Source: an uncultured Bacteroidia bacterium (GTDB taxonomy: Bacteria; Bacteroidota; Bacteroidia; Bacteroidales; Prolixibacteraceae). Taken from it: a stretch of DNA of 64,000 nt. The stretch's first letter is position 1. Each line of letters begins with the position of its first letter. The notes beneath the pieces are model-generated. The model saw only the letters and a list, made by a program, of their open reading frames with translations. It was not told the DNA's origin and did not search any database. The stretch spans positions 1 to 64,000 of the forward strand of contig CAIUAN010000043.1 of assembly GCA_903897145.1 (NCBI GenBank), read 5' to 3'. Position numbers and translations under genes: made by a program. Below are positions 1 through 9,014 of the stretch, piece by piece.

Positions 1-1640
1 ATTCCTCGACAGCAAATGATTATTCTTCGGCAAGCTCTAAACAGAGAGTTCTTCGTGTGCTTGTACTTAGCGGTCAGAATAATCATGAATGGCATAAGAC
101 TACACCTGCAATTGTGCGCATTTTACAAGATTCAAAACTTGCAGAGGTCTCCTTAACCGAAAAGCCCGATACCCTTACTTATGTCTCTTTAAGTCGATAT
201 AATTTAGTCATTAGTAATTGGAATGCTTGGCCCGACACCAGCTCCCGACTCTCTTCTATATGGGAGAACGATCTGCTTCGTTATGTTAAGGAGGGAGGTG
301 GATTTATCGCTTTTCATGCAGGAGCATGCTCGTTTTATTCTTGGAATGACTATCACGATATAGGCATTGGCAGATGGGGCAAAACGACTAAACATGGTCC
401 ACGCACAAAAGGCTATGCTTTTAATCTAGATCAAAATCACCCGATTACGAAAGGATTAGCGAGCTTTTATTTGATGGATGAGATCTGGGAAAACACGGAT
501 GTCTCTTCTAAGGCGACAGTGTTAGGGATGGTCAAGGCGATAAGTGAGAAGGATGGACATCCAATTTTGGAGCCAGCTATTTTTGTTGGCCAAATGGGGA
601 AAGGGAGGTGTTTTTACACGGCATTTGGCCATGATGAGCGTGCGTTGCTAAACTCAGGATTGAAAACTTTATTGCTTCGGGCAGCCCAATGGTGTGCTGG
701 AAGAGATGTGACTGTTGAGGTCCCCTCCGATTTAAAGATAAAACAAGAAACAGCAGATTCAAAATTGAGGTGGACTAAGACAGATACCACCCTTGCTTTA
801 ATCGATCATTCGGAAATAGTTTGGCAATTTAATTTTAATAACCGCTTTGGAAAGCCCTATTTCCATCCTTTAATGGCCAATGAGACTACTCTTACCTGTG
901 TTTCTCCAGTTGATCATCCGTGGCATTTAGGACTCTGGTTTTCCTGGAAATATATTAATGGGGTTAATTATTGGGAATACGATAAGAAATTTAGCACTCC
1001 TAAAAATAGTTATCAAGCAGAGGGTTCAACGGTTATCACCCATATCAAGCAGAAATTAAATCGCGACTTTACGGCAGATATTCAACTTGAGATTCGTTAT
1101 CATCCGCATGATGGGAAAGATGTATTGACCGAAGATCGTCGGTTTTTCATCTCTAAGCCGATGTCAGACGGTCGATATTATATCGATGAAAGTCATGTCT
1201 TTACTGCGCTAGAGGATCATGTTTTGCTCGATAGAACTCCATTGCAAGGCGAACCTCACGGTCAATCATGGGGCGGATATGCAGGAGTATCGGCTCGGTT
1301 TAACCAGGATTTTACCACTCCTGAAATTTCTGCGTCATCAGATAGTCTGCATCTAAATAAAAGTAATTGGATGTATATGGGATTTAACAATGTTATTGGG
1401 AAAAAAGTTGGAATGTTAATTCTTACAGATCCCAAATTTTCCACTCCTTCAACAAGTTGGTATGTCATTCGCGATCCTCAGATCCCATTTTATTACTATA
1501 GTCCTGCGGCATTATTTGACCACTCTTTAGAATTGCAAAAGGGGGATAAGCTTAACCTTAATTATCGAATTTGGATTTTGCCTGGGCAAATTTCAAAAGA
1601 TGACTTTCAAGAAAAATATCTAAACTATATCCATCATTAA
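1..1640 (+). CDS. ThuA-like domain protein fused to DUF6807 (PmoA-type) domain; 5' truncated by window edge
   Basis: Listed ORF starts at a GTG (57), but the frame is open to position 1-3 (SSTANDYSSASSKQRVLRVLVLSGQNNHEW), so the CDS probably begins outside the window. N-terminal VLVLSGQNNHEWHKT and GGGFIAFHAG are ThuA-like; the C-terminal part (HPWHLGLWFSWKYINGVNYWE...) resembles DUF6807. Confidence 0.8.
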   Translation, partial: SSTANDYSSASSKQRVLRVLVLSGQNNHEWHKTTPAIVRILQDSKLAEVSLTEKPDTLTYVSLSRYNLVISNWNAWPDTSSRLSSIWENDLLRYVKEGGGFIAFHAGACSFYSWNDYHDIGIGRWGKTTKHGPRTKGYAFNLDQNHPITKGLASFYLMDEIWENTDVSSKATVLGMVKAISEKDGHPILEPAIFVGQMGKGRCFYTAFGHDERALLNSGLKTLLLRAAQWCAGRDVTVEVPSDLKIKQETADSKLRWTKTDTTLALIDHSEIVWQFNFNNRFGKPYFHPLMANETTLTCVSPVDHPWHLGLWFSWKYINGVNYWEYDKKFSTPKNSYQAEGSTVITHIKQKLNRDFTADIQLEIRYHPHDGKDVLTEDRRFFISKPMSDGRYYIDESHVFTALEDHVLLDRTPLQGEPHGQSWGGYAGVSARFNQDFTTPEISASSDSLHLNKSNWMYMGFNNVIGKKVGMLILTDPKFSTPSTSWYVIRDPQIPFYYYSPAALFDHSLELQKGDKLNLNYRIWILPGQISKDDFQEKYLNYIHH

Positions 1641-1651
1641 AACTAACCATT

Positions 1652-3028
1652 ATGGAGAACAAGAAGACGTTGCTTAAAGAGATTTCTCGTAGGGATTTTG
1701 TAATGCGTTCGGCAAAAGGGCTTTTAGGAGCCGCAGTCTTGCCAACAGTTTTAGGATCATGCTCGAATTGGAAAGGGGCAAATGATCGAGTTGTTGTCGG
1801 CCATATTGGTGTTGGTTCTCGAGGTTATGGCGAGCTTATGAGCTATTTCCTCCCTCTCAAAGAGGTTATGAATAGAGCAGTCTGCGATACATTTAAAGAT
1901 CGGCGAGAATTTGCAGCCCAGAAGATTAATCAATTTTATAAAGAGACGAACTTTACTTCTGATAAATGTATCTCTTTCTTGGATATGGATGAGTTGATTG
2001 CTCGCAAGGATATTGATGCAGTTCATATTGTTACGCCTGATCATTGGCATGTGCTAGCTGCGATTAAAGCGGCAAGAGCTGGTAAACATGTTATGCTTGC
2101 TAAACCACTTGGATTGAGCTATGCCCAAAATGTAGTTCTTGCCAAAGAGCTTAAAGAGAATAACGTGAAGTTTCATTATGGTACCCAACAACGCTCATTC
2201 GAACATATGCAACTTGGGTATGATCTAATTCGGAGTGGTGCCATTGGGGAGATCAGTCATGTTGATGTTTGGGCGCCAGGAAAGAATGATGTCCCCTCGC
2301 CAGTGTGCAATGAAGTTCCAGTTCCAGCAGATTTCGATTTTGATCGCTGGAGCGGTCCTGCCCCTTTGCATCCTTATTGCCCTGACCGGGTTACCAACAA
2401 TAGCTCATGGTTTACCAATGATTATAGCATTGGATTTTTGGCGGGCTGGGGGGCTCATCCTTTGGATATCTTGGTCTGGATCTTAAAAGAAAAAGTTAAC
2501 GGCACCTATTCATGCCAAGGAAATGGCGACTTTTGGCCTGCAGGTGGTTTGTATAACAATATCCTTTCTTGGGATGTAAATTGCAACTATGAAAATGGGT
2601 TGGAGGTTCATTTTGTAAGTAGCGATGTAGCGGCGAAGGATATGTTAAATCATCGTACGATTAAGGAATCAAACGGCACCACATTTTATGGAACCAAAGG
2701 GTGGATCTCGCTTAGTCGTTCTTCGGTTCAGTCGAATATTCCAGAGATTGACCATAAGCTTAACAACTTCGTTAGGAATAAAAATGGGACAATAAACAGC
2801 GAAAACAATATGATGGGTCGTCGATTTATATCCGTCATACAGGAGAAGGAACCGGAGTTATGTCCTCTTGATGAAGCTGTAATATCTGACACCATTAGTC
2901 ATATGGGCGATATCGCTATTCGCACTGGACGGAAAGTTACCTGGAATCCAAAATCTGGAGAGGTTGTTGGTGACTTAGAGGCGAATAAATTGTATCACCG
3001 GGAGATGAGGGCTCCTTTTACGACGTGA
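1652..3028 (+). CDS. Gfo/Idh/MocA family oxidoreductase with TAT-like signal
   Basis: N-term SRRDFVMRSAKGLLGAAVLPTVLGSC; VVVGHIGVGSRG nucleotide-binding motif; VTPDHWHVLAAIKAARAGKHVMLAKPL. Confidence 0.9.
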   Translation: MENKKTLLKEISRRDFVMRSAKGLLGAAVLPTVLGSCSNWKGANDRVVVGHIGVGSRGYGELMSYFLPLKEVMNRAVCDTFKDRREFAAQKINQFYKETNFTSDKCISFLDMDELIARKDIDAVHIVTPDHWHVLAAIKAARAGKHVMLAKPLGLSYAQNVVLAKELKENNVKFHYGTQQRSFEHMQLGYDLIRSGAIGEISHVDVWAPGKNDVPSPVCNEVPVPADFDFDRWSGPAPLHPYCPDRVTNNSSWFTNDYSIGFLAGWGAHPLDILVWILKEKVNGTYSCQGNGDFWPAGGLYNNILSWDVNCNYENGLEVHFVSSDVAAKDMLNHRTIKESNGTTFYGTKGWISLSRSSVQSNIPEIDHKLNNFVRNKNGTINSENNMMGRRFISVIQEKEPELCPLDEAVISDTISHMGDIAIRTGRKVTWNPKSGEVVGDLEANKLYHREMRAPFTT

Positions 3029-3030
3029 TC

Positions 3031-3798
3031 TTAACCTCTGGTAAATACGGGCTTCCCTTTTTGAGACAGATAGGGATTATAGCAATAACCAGCAAGGTCA
3101 AAGGTGTTGATCTCCTCTTCTTCCGTAATTTTATTTTGGAGAATATAACGGGTCATCAGTCCACGTGCTTTCTTTGCAAAGATGGTGACCATTTTATAGG
3201 TTCCATTTTTGCCTTCGCGGAATTCGGGAGTGATGACCTCTGCCTTTAGCTTTTTTTGGTCCAGGACCTTAAAATATTCGACTGAGGCTAGATTAACTAG
3301 CAAATTTGTATTTGTATGATCTAGATCTTCTCGGATTTGGGTGGTTATTTTTTGCTGCCAAAAAGGGTATAAATTTGGGTGGTTACCAACGTTGAAACTA
3401 GTACCCATCTCTAACCGATAAGGACGAATTAAATCAAGCGGTCGGATAACACCATAAAGGCCCGAAAGTATTCGAAGCTGATCATCAGCGGTTTTTAAAT
3501 CCTCGAGGGATAGCGTGTCTGCATCAATTCCGTTATACACCTCTCCTCGAAAAGCAAAGATAGCAGGGTGCGAATTTCCTATGGAGAATTCAGGTCGCCA
3601 CGTATAAAATCGCTCTTGATTAAGTTGAGCTAACTTCGGACTTACATCCATCAGCTCGATGAGCTGATCAACGGACAACTTTCGCAATAGCTTGATCAGC
3701 TTTTCTGCCTCTTTTGGGAATATTGGCTGTGCAAAATCTAGCGTTGGAACTGCCCCATTTAACTCAAGTGTTTTCGATGGTGAGATTACAATAAGCAT
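3031..3798 (-). CDS. yaaA: peroxide stress protein YaaA (UPF0246)
   Basis: MLIVISPSKTLEL start, LSGLYGVIRPLDLIRPYRLEMG and NLASVEYFKVLD motifs. Confidence 0.93.
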   Translation of the reverse strand: MLIVISPSKTLELNGAVPTLDFAQPIFPKEAEKLIKLLRKLSVDQLIELMDVSPKLAQLNQERFYTWRPEFSIGNSHPAIFAFRGEVYNGIDADTLSLEDLKTADDQLRILSGLYGVIRPLDLIRPYRLEMGTSFNVGNHPNLYPFWQQKITTQIREDLDHTNTNLLVNLASVEYFKVLDQKKLKAEVITPEFREGKNGTYKMVTIFAKKARGLMTRYILQNKITEEEEINTFDLAGYCYNPYLSQKGKPVFTRG

Positions 3799-3827
3799 AG
3801 TTTTGAAAACTTTATTCTAGCTTAAAA

Positions 3828-4733
3828 TTAGTAACCCCAGCCTTTCATCACATCGTAATCTTTCCGAACACTCTCCATGGCTGACATATTCTGATACGAT
3901 TCCTGTTCAACGATAAAGATGCTGGTATTTCCTTTTGCGCGACCAAGATCGATAATTTCTTTAACCGGAATAATTCCAGTTCCAAGAACCGCGCTCTCTA
4001 ATTTCTCTGGTGTATTAACGGCGATTTCATCTTTGACGTGCATCAGCTCGAATCGACCCGGGTACTGTGTTAGCACATCAATGGCCTTTGCCTCTGCGAT
4101 AAACATATTGCCAATATCCAATTGCATAGAAACCAATTTTTGATCTGTTCGTTCCATAAATAGGTCGAATACTTTCTTCCCATTAAGCTTTAGAATGAAT
4201 TCGAATGAGTGGTTATGGTACCCAAATTTCATACCAGATTTACGACAAAGTTCTCCAGATAGATTAAACAGATCTAAGAAATTGGCCATTGCATCGTAAC
4301 TCCCTCGAATAGTTTGGGGCATTGATGGACTGATCACATATTTTTGATTTAAGACTGCAGCATCCTCGATGGTATATTTCCATGCATCGGTGAAATCTTT
4401 TTTTACATAGTCGTAATGATCAACACTCATTGCGGTATGACCGGCGACCATCTTAAGACCTAAATCATCAAGTATTTTCTTAAATTCTTTGGCATGATAA
4501 CCATAGAATTTGCGATCGACGTAGTTGGCATGTTCAAGATGTTTATAGCCAATTTTTGCAAGTTGAGTGAGCGTTCCGATAGGATCAGCTCGCATATCAT
4601 CCCGAACCGAGTAAAGTTGGACGCCCAATATTTTATTCTTTGCAGAGGCTGCAAAAGCTCCCTTAGAGAGCATTGAAGTGCCAGCAAGTAGTAAGGCGCT
4701 ATTTTTCAAAAAGGTCCGTCGGGAAGTGGTCAT
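3828..4733 (-). CDS. sugar phosphate isomerase/epimerase (TIM barrel), TAT-type signal
   Basis: Start moved to the internal ATG at 4733 (MTTSRRTFLKNSALLLAG). GVQLYSVRDDM, YHNHSFEF, LDIGNM, MHVKDE motifs of the xylose isomerase-like TIM barrel family. Confidence 0.88.
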   Translation of the reverse strand: MTTSRRTFLKNSALLLAGTSMLSKGAFAASAKNKILGVQLYSVRDDMRADPIGTLTQLAKIGYKHLEHANYVDRKFYGYHAKEFKKILDDLGLKMVAGHTAMSVDHYDYVKKDFTDAWKYTIEDAAVLNQKYVISPSMPQTIRGSYDAMANFLDLFNLSGELCRKSGMKFGYHNHSFEFILKLNGKKVFDLFMERTDQKLVSMQLDIGNMFIAEAKAIDVLTQYPGRFELMHVKDEIAVNTPEKLESAVLGTGIIPVKEIIDLGRAKGNTSIFIVEQESYQNMSAMESVRKDYDVMKGWGY

Positions 4734-4831
4734 AAGTGCTAGTTTTAGAATAAACAAATATAACTTTTCCAGCCCAATCTCAAGGCGATAAAAAAGCATA
4801 TTTGTTTATTCTAAATTAATCTGACTTTCAA

Positions 4832-5299
4832 TTAAATAAGCGTTGCAATTTTAGCGTTGCAGGCCTTTATTAAATCTGAAGGTGACAGGCAAATTTGCAT
4901 CCCCCGCATTCCTGCGCTGATGTAGATTTTTCCCAAGGCAAGTGCAGAAATATCGATCAGGATTGGGAAAGATTTTTTCAATCCCAAGGGTGAGCAGCCT
5001 CCTCGAATATATCCTGTCAATGGTTCTAAGTCTTTCATCTTTAGCAGGGCAACTTTCTTATTCGTACTGGCGATTGCCGCTTTCTTCAGATCGATCTCTT
5101 CCGCGCCAGGCACAATACAAACCAGGTGCCCATGTTTATCACTTTCTAAAACCAATGTTTTATAGACTAATTCGATTGGTATTCCCGCGGTTTCAGCCAA
5201 ATGTATTGCGCTTAAATCTGATTCGTCAACCTGATATTCTAGCAGTGTATAACTGATCTTAAGTTGATCTAAAATTCGCACTGCATTGGTTTTTTTCAT
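4832..5299 (-). CDS. YbaK/aminoacyl-tRNA deacylase family, Cys-tRNA(Pro) deacylase-like
   Basis: MKKTNAVRILDQLKISYTLLEY..., YKTLVLE, VPGAEEIDLKKAA, GYIRGGCSPLGLKK. Confidence 0.9.
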   Translation of the reverse strand: MKKTNAVRILDQLKISYTLLEYQVDESDLSAIHLAETAGIPIELVYKTLVLESDKHGHLVCIVPGAEEIDLKKAAIASTNKKVALLKMKDLEPLTGYIRGGCSPLGLKKSFPILIDISALALGKIYISAGMRGMQICLSPSDLIKACNAKIATLI

Positions 5300-5323
5300 C
5301 GGTTAATCGAATTAGGGAAGGCA

Positions 5324-6235
5324 TTAAAAAGAATAGGTCAGGTGGGCCATTCCTCTCAGATTTATTTTTGTCTTTAGGTCAGAGATATTTTGGGTAATTG
5401 GAAGTTGAGCATTTATCCCAATGCTAAGATTATTAAATCTTGTCTCTACGCCAATAGCTCCAAGAAAGGCGTTTCCTCCCGTGCTCTCAATCTTTGATTT
5501 CCCCAATTCTGAGGCTTTTAAGTTTTCATATAAAAGTCCGATGGTTGGACTATAAGAATTTTGATTGTATTGAAAAGTACGAAACAAAAAAGCGGTTCCC
5601 GAGAAACGATTTCCAAAACGGAAGTCTGATGCCGACTGATTAATCTTGTAATTAAAATTGCTGGCTAGACCCCAATTATCTAGAGTAAGATTGTAAGAAG
5701 TCGATAAGATATAGTCTAAACTTCCCGTTCCTGGTTGGCTATTGGCTGACGAAACAATTTCAGCTGTATTTATTGAATATTTACCTGTCGGGATCTTTAG
5801 TCCGAAGCCGATATAAAGTTGTTGAGTTAGGCCCGCATTTTCTTTTGTTAAGGATATTTTATCCAAAATAGAGTAATTTCCTATTAACGTAACATCACCT
5901 AATCCTTCATTGAGTTTATCCCCATCGTCGGTTTTCGATTTATTTACGTTGTATGGAATAAAGATTAATCCTTGAAGTTTTTCACTGATCTTTATTCCTC
6001 CCCAAAGTTCCGTTGTTTGATAAAAGTCCTTGCTAAACTGGGTATTGTCGTTAGTTATTTTTGTATTAAAACTTCTAAAGGAATAACGTGTGCCTATAAA
6101 GTACTTGCTAAATTGTGGTGTTGGGCCTAGGAAGTAATTACCCGCACTGCAACCACAAAGATCACAGGCACGAATTGGTTGAATTGAAAGGGAGAGCGTT
6201 ATAAATAATGCTATTTTATATAATAGAGATTTCAT
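5324..6235 (-). CDS. putative outer-membrane beta-barrel/transporter-like protein with CDLCGCSAGNYF motif
   Basis: Signal peptide (start at internal ATG 6235, MKSLLYKIALFITLSLS) followed directly by RACDLCGCSAGNYFLGPTPQF; alternating beta-strand pattern, aromatic C-terminus (HLTYSF). Confidence 0.65.
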   Translation of the reverse strand: MKSLLYKIALFITLSLSIQPIRACDLCGCSAGNYFLGPTPQFSKYFIGTRYSFRSFNTKITNDNTQFSKDFYQTTELWGGIKISEKLQGLIFIPYNVNKSKTDDGDKLNEGLGDVTLIGNYSILDKISLTKENAGLTQQLYIGFGLKIPTGKYSINTAEIVSSANSQPGTGSLDYILSTSYNLTLDNWGLASNFNYKINQSASDFRFGNRFSGTAFLFRTFQYNQNSYSPTIGLLYENLKASELGKSKIESTGGNAFLGAIGVETRFNNLSIGINAQLPITQNISDLKTKINLRGMAHLTYSF

Positions 6236-6428
6236 TGTAATAGTTTTATAATTAGCTAATTGCATTAGCTAAGTCGATGATTTAATAGGTAGATTTTTGT
6301 CTTAATGATTGATCAGGAAGCGCTTAAAATAGTTTATTTCTTTGCTGATCAATAGGGCTAAAAAGAGTATTTCCCATTAACGAATTGCCTCAAATTAAGA
6401 TTTGACTATCGATAATGCACTTTTCAGA

Positions 6429-6821
6429 CTAAATGAGAATTTGCTCTTGAGGAGGGACAAAAAGGGATGGGAGAAATGGGGTTGTGGTCTTTTCTTCTGA
6501 TAAAACGAGTAAGACAATCTCGCATTCGGTGGCTTGTGGTACTGTAATATGAGTACCTATAAAATCTTTAACCTCTTTATTCTGAATTTTTTGATTTGTA
6601 GACTTGTCTGGTAATTCATCCGTCTCCACACTCTTCTTGACCTGTTTTTCTAAATAGCACTTCCCCTCACAGCTACTGTTTGGCTTGTCTCTATTAATAC
6701 AAAGATTCTTTACAATGTAGGCTTTCTGAACAGAATATTCGACATAAGGGATGATTGGTCTTAAGAGGTAAAAGACCAAGACAACGATTTGAATAATAGC
6801 GTAAGCTCTAGTTTTGGACAT
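6429..6821 (-). CDS. small membrane-anchored protein with CINRDKPNSSCEGKCYLEKQ cysteine motif
   Basis: One N-terminal hydrophobic segment, then C-x9-C-x3-C motif. Confidence 0.6.
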   Translation of the reverse strand: MSKTRAYAIIQIVVLVFYLLRPIIPYVEYSVQKAYIVKNLCINRDKPNSSCEGKCYLEKQVKKSVETDELPDKSTNQKIQNKEVKDFIGTHITVPQATECEIVLLVLSEEKTTTPFLPSLFVPPQEQILI

Positions 6822-6934
6822 GGCTTAATGTTGTCGAATAAAAATCAAAGTTATGTAAAAGGTTGACTACAAAAGTAGGAGAATTTAAGAGCATAACCTA
6901 TCAACTAAAAGAATTAAGATAAATTTAACACACT

Positions 6935-6962
6935 GGAAACGTTTTTTGTGTAAATTGTTTCC
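6935..6962. promoter_or_regulatory. inverted repeat GGAAAC-N16-GTTTCC, candidate TetR operator
   Basis: Perfect 6-bp arms immediately upstream of TAGTTTTG and the TetR gene. Confidence 0.35.
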
Positions 6963-6970
6963 TAGTTTTG
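6963..6970 (+). promoter_or_regulatory. Bacteroidota -7-like element TAGTTTTG upstream of the TetR/RND operon
   Basis: Matches TAnnTTTG 25 nt before the likely ATG (6995). Confidence 0.45.
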
Positions 6971-6994
6971 TAGCTCAAATAATTGAATTGCAAA

Positions 6995-7651
6995 ATGGAT
7001 GAAGAAACAGATCTATTGAACCAGAAGTTTGAGCCGATGCTCGAGCAGATCAAGGTATTGTTTTTTGAGTTCGGGATTAAGAATTTAAATATGGATGATA
7101 TTAGTCACAAGCTAGGTATCTCTAAGAAAACGCTCTATCGATTTGTGAAGAGCAAAGAGGATTTGATTGCACGGATTTTTGAATACGAACAAAAACGGTG
7201 GGTTGAAGTTGTTCGTTCTATTAGCGCTCAGGAGGTAAACGCCATCGAGAAACTTTTCAAGGTCAGCTTGATGGTTTACGAAGAGATGAAGCGATTTAAT
7301 CCCATTATTTTATTTGAACTGAGGAAATACTATGAGCCACTTTTTCTGGAATACCAGGAGAAGAAAATGGCTCATGTGGCCTTATCCATGCGTCTAAATC
7401 TTGATAATGGCACAAAAGAGGGACTTTATCGAAGCGACCTTAATGCAGATGCTATCATTGCTATTTACATGAATTATCTAGTTGAAATTCACAATTCGGA
7501 CTATTGCAAAGGGGCTGATTTATCTTTTGATGAGTTGTTTAAAATCATGTTTGAACAACATATCAGAGCAATATCTACCGCTGCAGGCGTTGCCTATTTT
7601 GAAGCTAGAAAAAATGAGATTACAGAATTACTAAATAAGAGTAGAAACTAA
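6995..7651 (+). CDS. TetR/AcrR family transcriptional regulator
   Basis: NMDDISHKLGISKKTLYRFVKSKEDLIARIF helix-turn-helix. ORF listed from TTG 6983; ATG at 6995 preferred. Confidence 0.9.
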   Translation: MDEETDLLNQKFEPMLEQIKVLFFEFGIKNLNMDDISHKLGISKKTLYRFVKSKEDLIARIFEYEQKRWVEVVRSISAQEVNAIEKLFKVSLMVYEEMKRFNPIILFELRKYYEPLFLEYQEKKMAHVALSMRLNLDNGTKEGLYRSDLNADAIIAIYMNYLVEIHNSDYCKGADLSFDELFKIMFEQHIRAISTAAGVAYFEARKNEITELLNKSRN

Positions 7652-7664
7652 AAATTGGACTAGG

Positions 7665-9005
7665 ATGTTATTGCAGAAAAAACCGATTATCCTCATCGTA
7701 CTTCTAATGTTGGGGGTACTGAATGGGGGGAAAGCACAAGACACACTTCGCTATTCATTAAGTGAAGCGATTAAAATTGCGCAGGAGAACAACCTCAACA
7801 TTAAAAATTCACAGCTTGATCTAAAGATGGCTCAAAAGAAAATTTGGGAAACCTTAGCTATCGGGATGCCTCATGTGGATGGAACAGCGAAATATAATTT
7901 TACCCCATCTGTTCCAACTTTGCCTGCCTCGAACTTCGATCCAAAGGCGGCACCTGATGCGGTACTTGAGTTAGGCGTTAAACAAAATATTGTATACGAT
8001 CTTACCGTATCGCAGCTGATCTTTAATGGCGCTTATCTGATTGGATTGAAAGCCTCGAAGGTCTATTACAATCTTTCGGAAGAGTCATTAGAAAAATCGA
8101 TACTTGACATTACCGAATCGGTCACTAACACCTATTTTATGGTCCTTGTTGGACAAGAGAGTCGGAAGGTGTTGAAGGCGAATCTTGAAAATGTAACCAA
8201 GACCCTATCCGATATTACAGAGATGCACAAGCAAGGTTTTGTGGAGAAGACTGATGTTGAACAGTTGGAATTAACAGCGAATACCATCGCGAATGCGATC
8301 TCCCAGATTGATAATAACCTAGAGATGGGCAAGCGTCTATTGAAGATTGAAATGGGGCTAGCTGAAAAGACCAATTTTGTTCTCTCGGATCCGTTGCGGA
8401 TGGAAGAACCTCAACTGGTAAAACTTAATGCCTTAGTTAAAGAGCCATTTATTGTGGAGAAGAGCGTTGATTATAAGTTGCTTTCTACCAATGAACTCCT
8501 AGCTCAATATGACTTAAAGAGAGAGATCTCTAATTATTTCCCAACGATTAATGCCTTTTACAACCACCAAGAAAAATGGAAGACTCCCATCTTTGATTTT
8601 GCTCCAAAGAACGTTGTTGGTGTTAATTTAAGTATCCCAATCTTTAGCAGTGGTCAGCGGATGGCTGCCGTTTACCAGAAACGTTTGACCTATGAAAAGG
8701 CGACTAACAATAAATTATACATCGGCAATACTTTGCTGATGCAGGCTGCTCAGTGCCAGAACGACCTTCGCACAAAACTGGAGAAATTTCAGATCCAGAA
8801 AAAAAGCAAGGAGCTATCCGATAATATTTACCTACGAACTCTGGAAAAATACAAACAAGGCGTCTCTTCAAGTATGGAGCTGATGACCATTCAAAATCAA
8901 TATTTAAATAGTTTAACCAATTACTACCAAGGAATATACGATGTGGTGGGTGCTAGAACTAAATTGGAAAAATTATACAATGTCAATTCAACGAAACTTA
9001 AATAA
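7665..9005 (+). CDS. TolC family outer membrane efflux protein
   Basis: Signal peptide, LSEAIKIAQENNLNIKNSQLDLKMAQKK, VNLSIPIFSSGQR. Confidence 0.92.
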   Translation: MLLQKKPIILIVLLMLGVLNGGKAQDTLRYSLSEAIKIAQENNLNIKNSQLDLKMAQKKIWETLAIGMPHVDGTAKYNFTPSVPTLPASNFDPKAAPDAVLELGVKQNIVYDLTVSQLIFNGAYLIGLKASKVYYNLSEESLEKSILDITESVTNTYFMVLVGQESRKVLKANLENVTKTLSDITEMHKQGFVEKTDVEQLELTANTIANAISQIDNNLEMGKRLLKIEMGLAEKTNFVLSDPLRMEEPQLVKLNALVKEPFIVEKSVDYKLLSTNELLAQYDLKREISNYFPTINAFYNHQEKWKTPIFDFAPKNVVGVNLSIPIFSSGQRMAAVYQKRLTYEKATNNKLYIGNTLLMQAAQCQNDLRTKLEKFQIQKKSKELSDNIYLRTLEKYKQGVSSSMELMTIQNQYLNSLTNYYQGIYDVVGARTKLEKLYNVNSTKLK

Positions 9006-9014
9006 ATCAATCAT

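Noticed and set aside
3025-3249. 74-aa plus-strand ORF inside yaaA
   Set aside because: Antisense shadow of a well supported gene; no recognisable domain. The same applies to the other small ORFs lying antisense or out of frame within larger CDSs.
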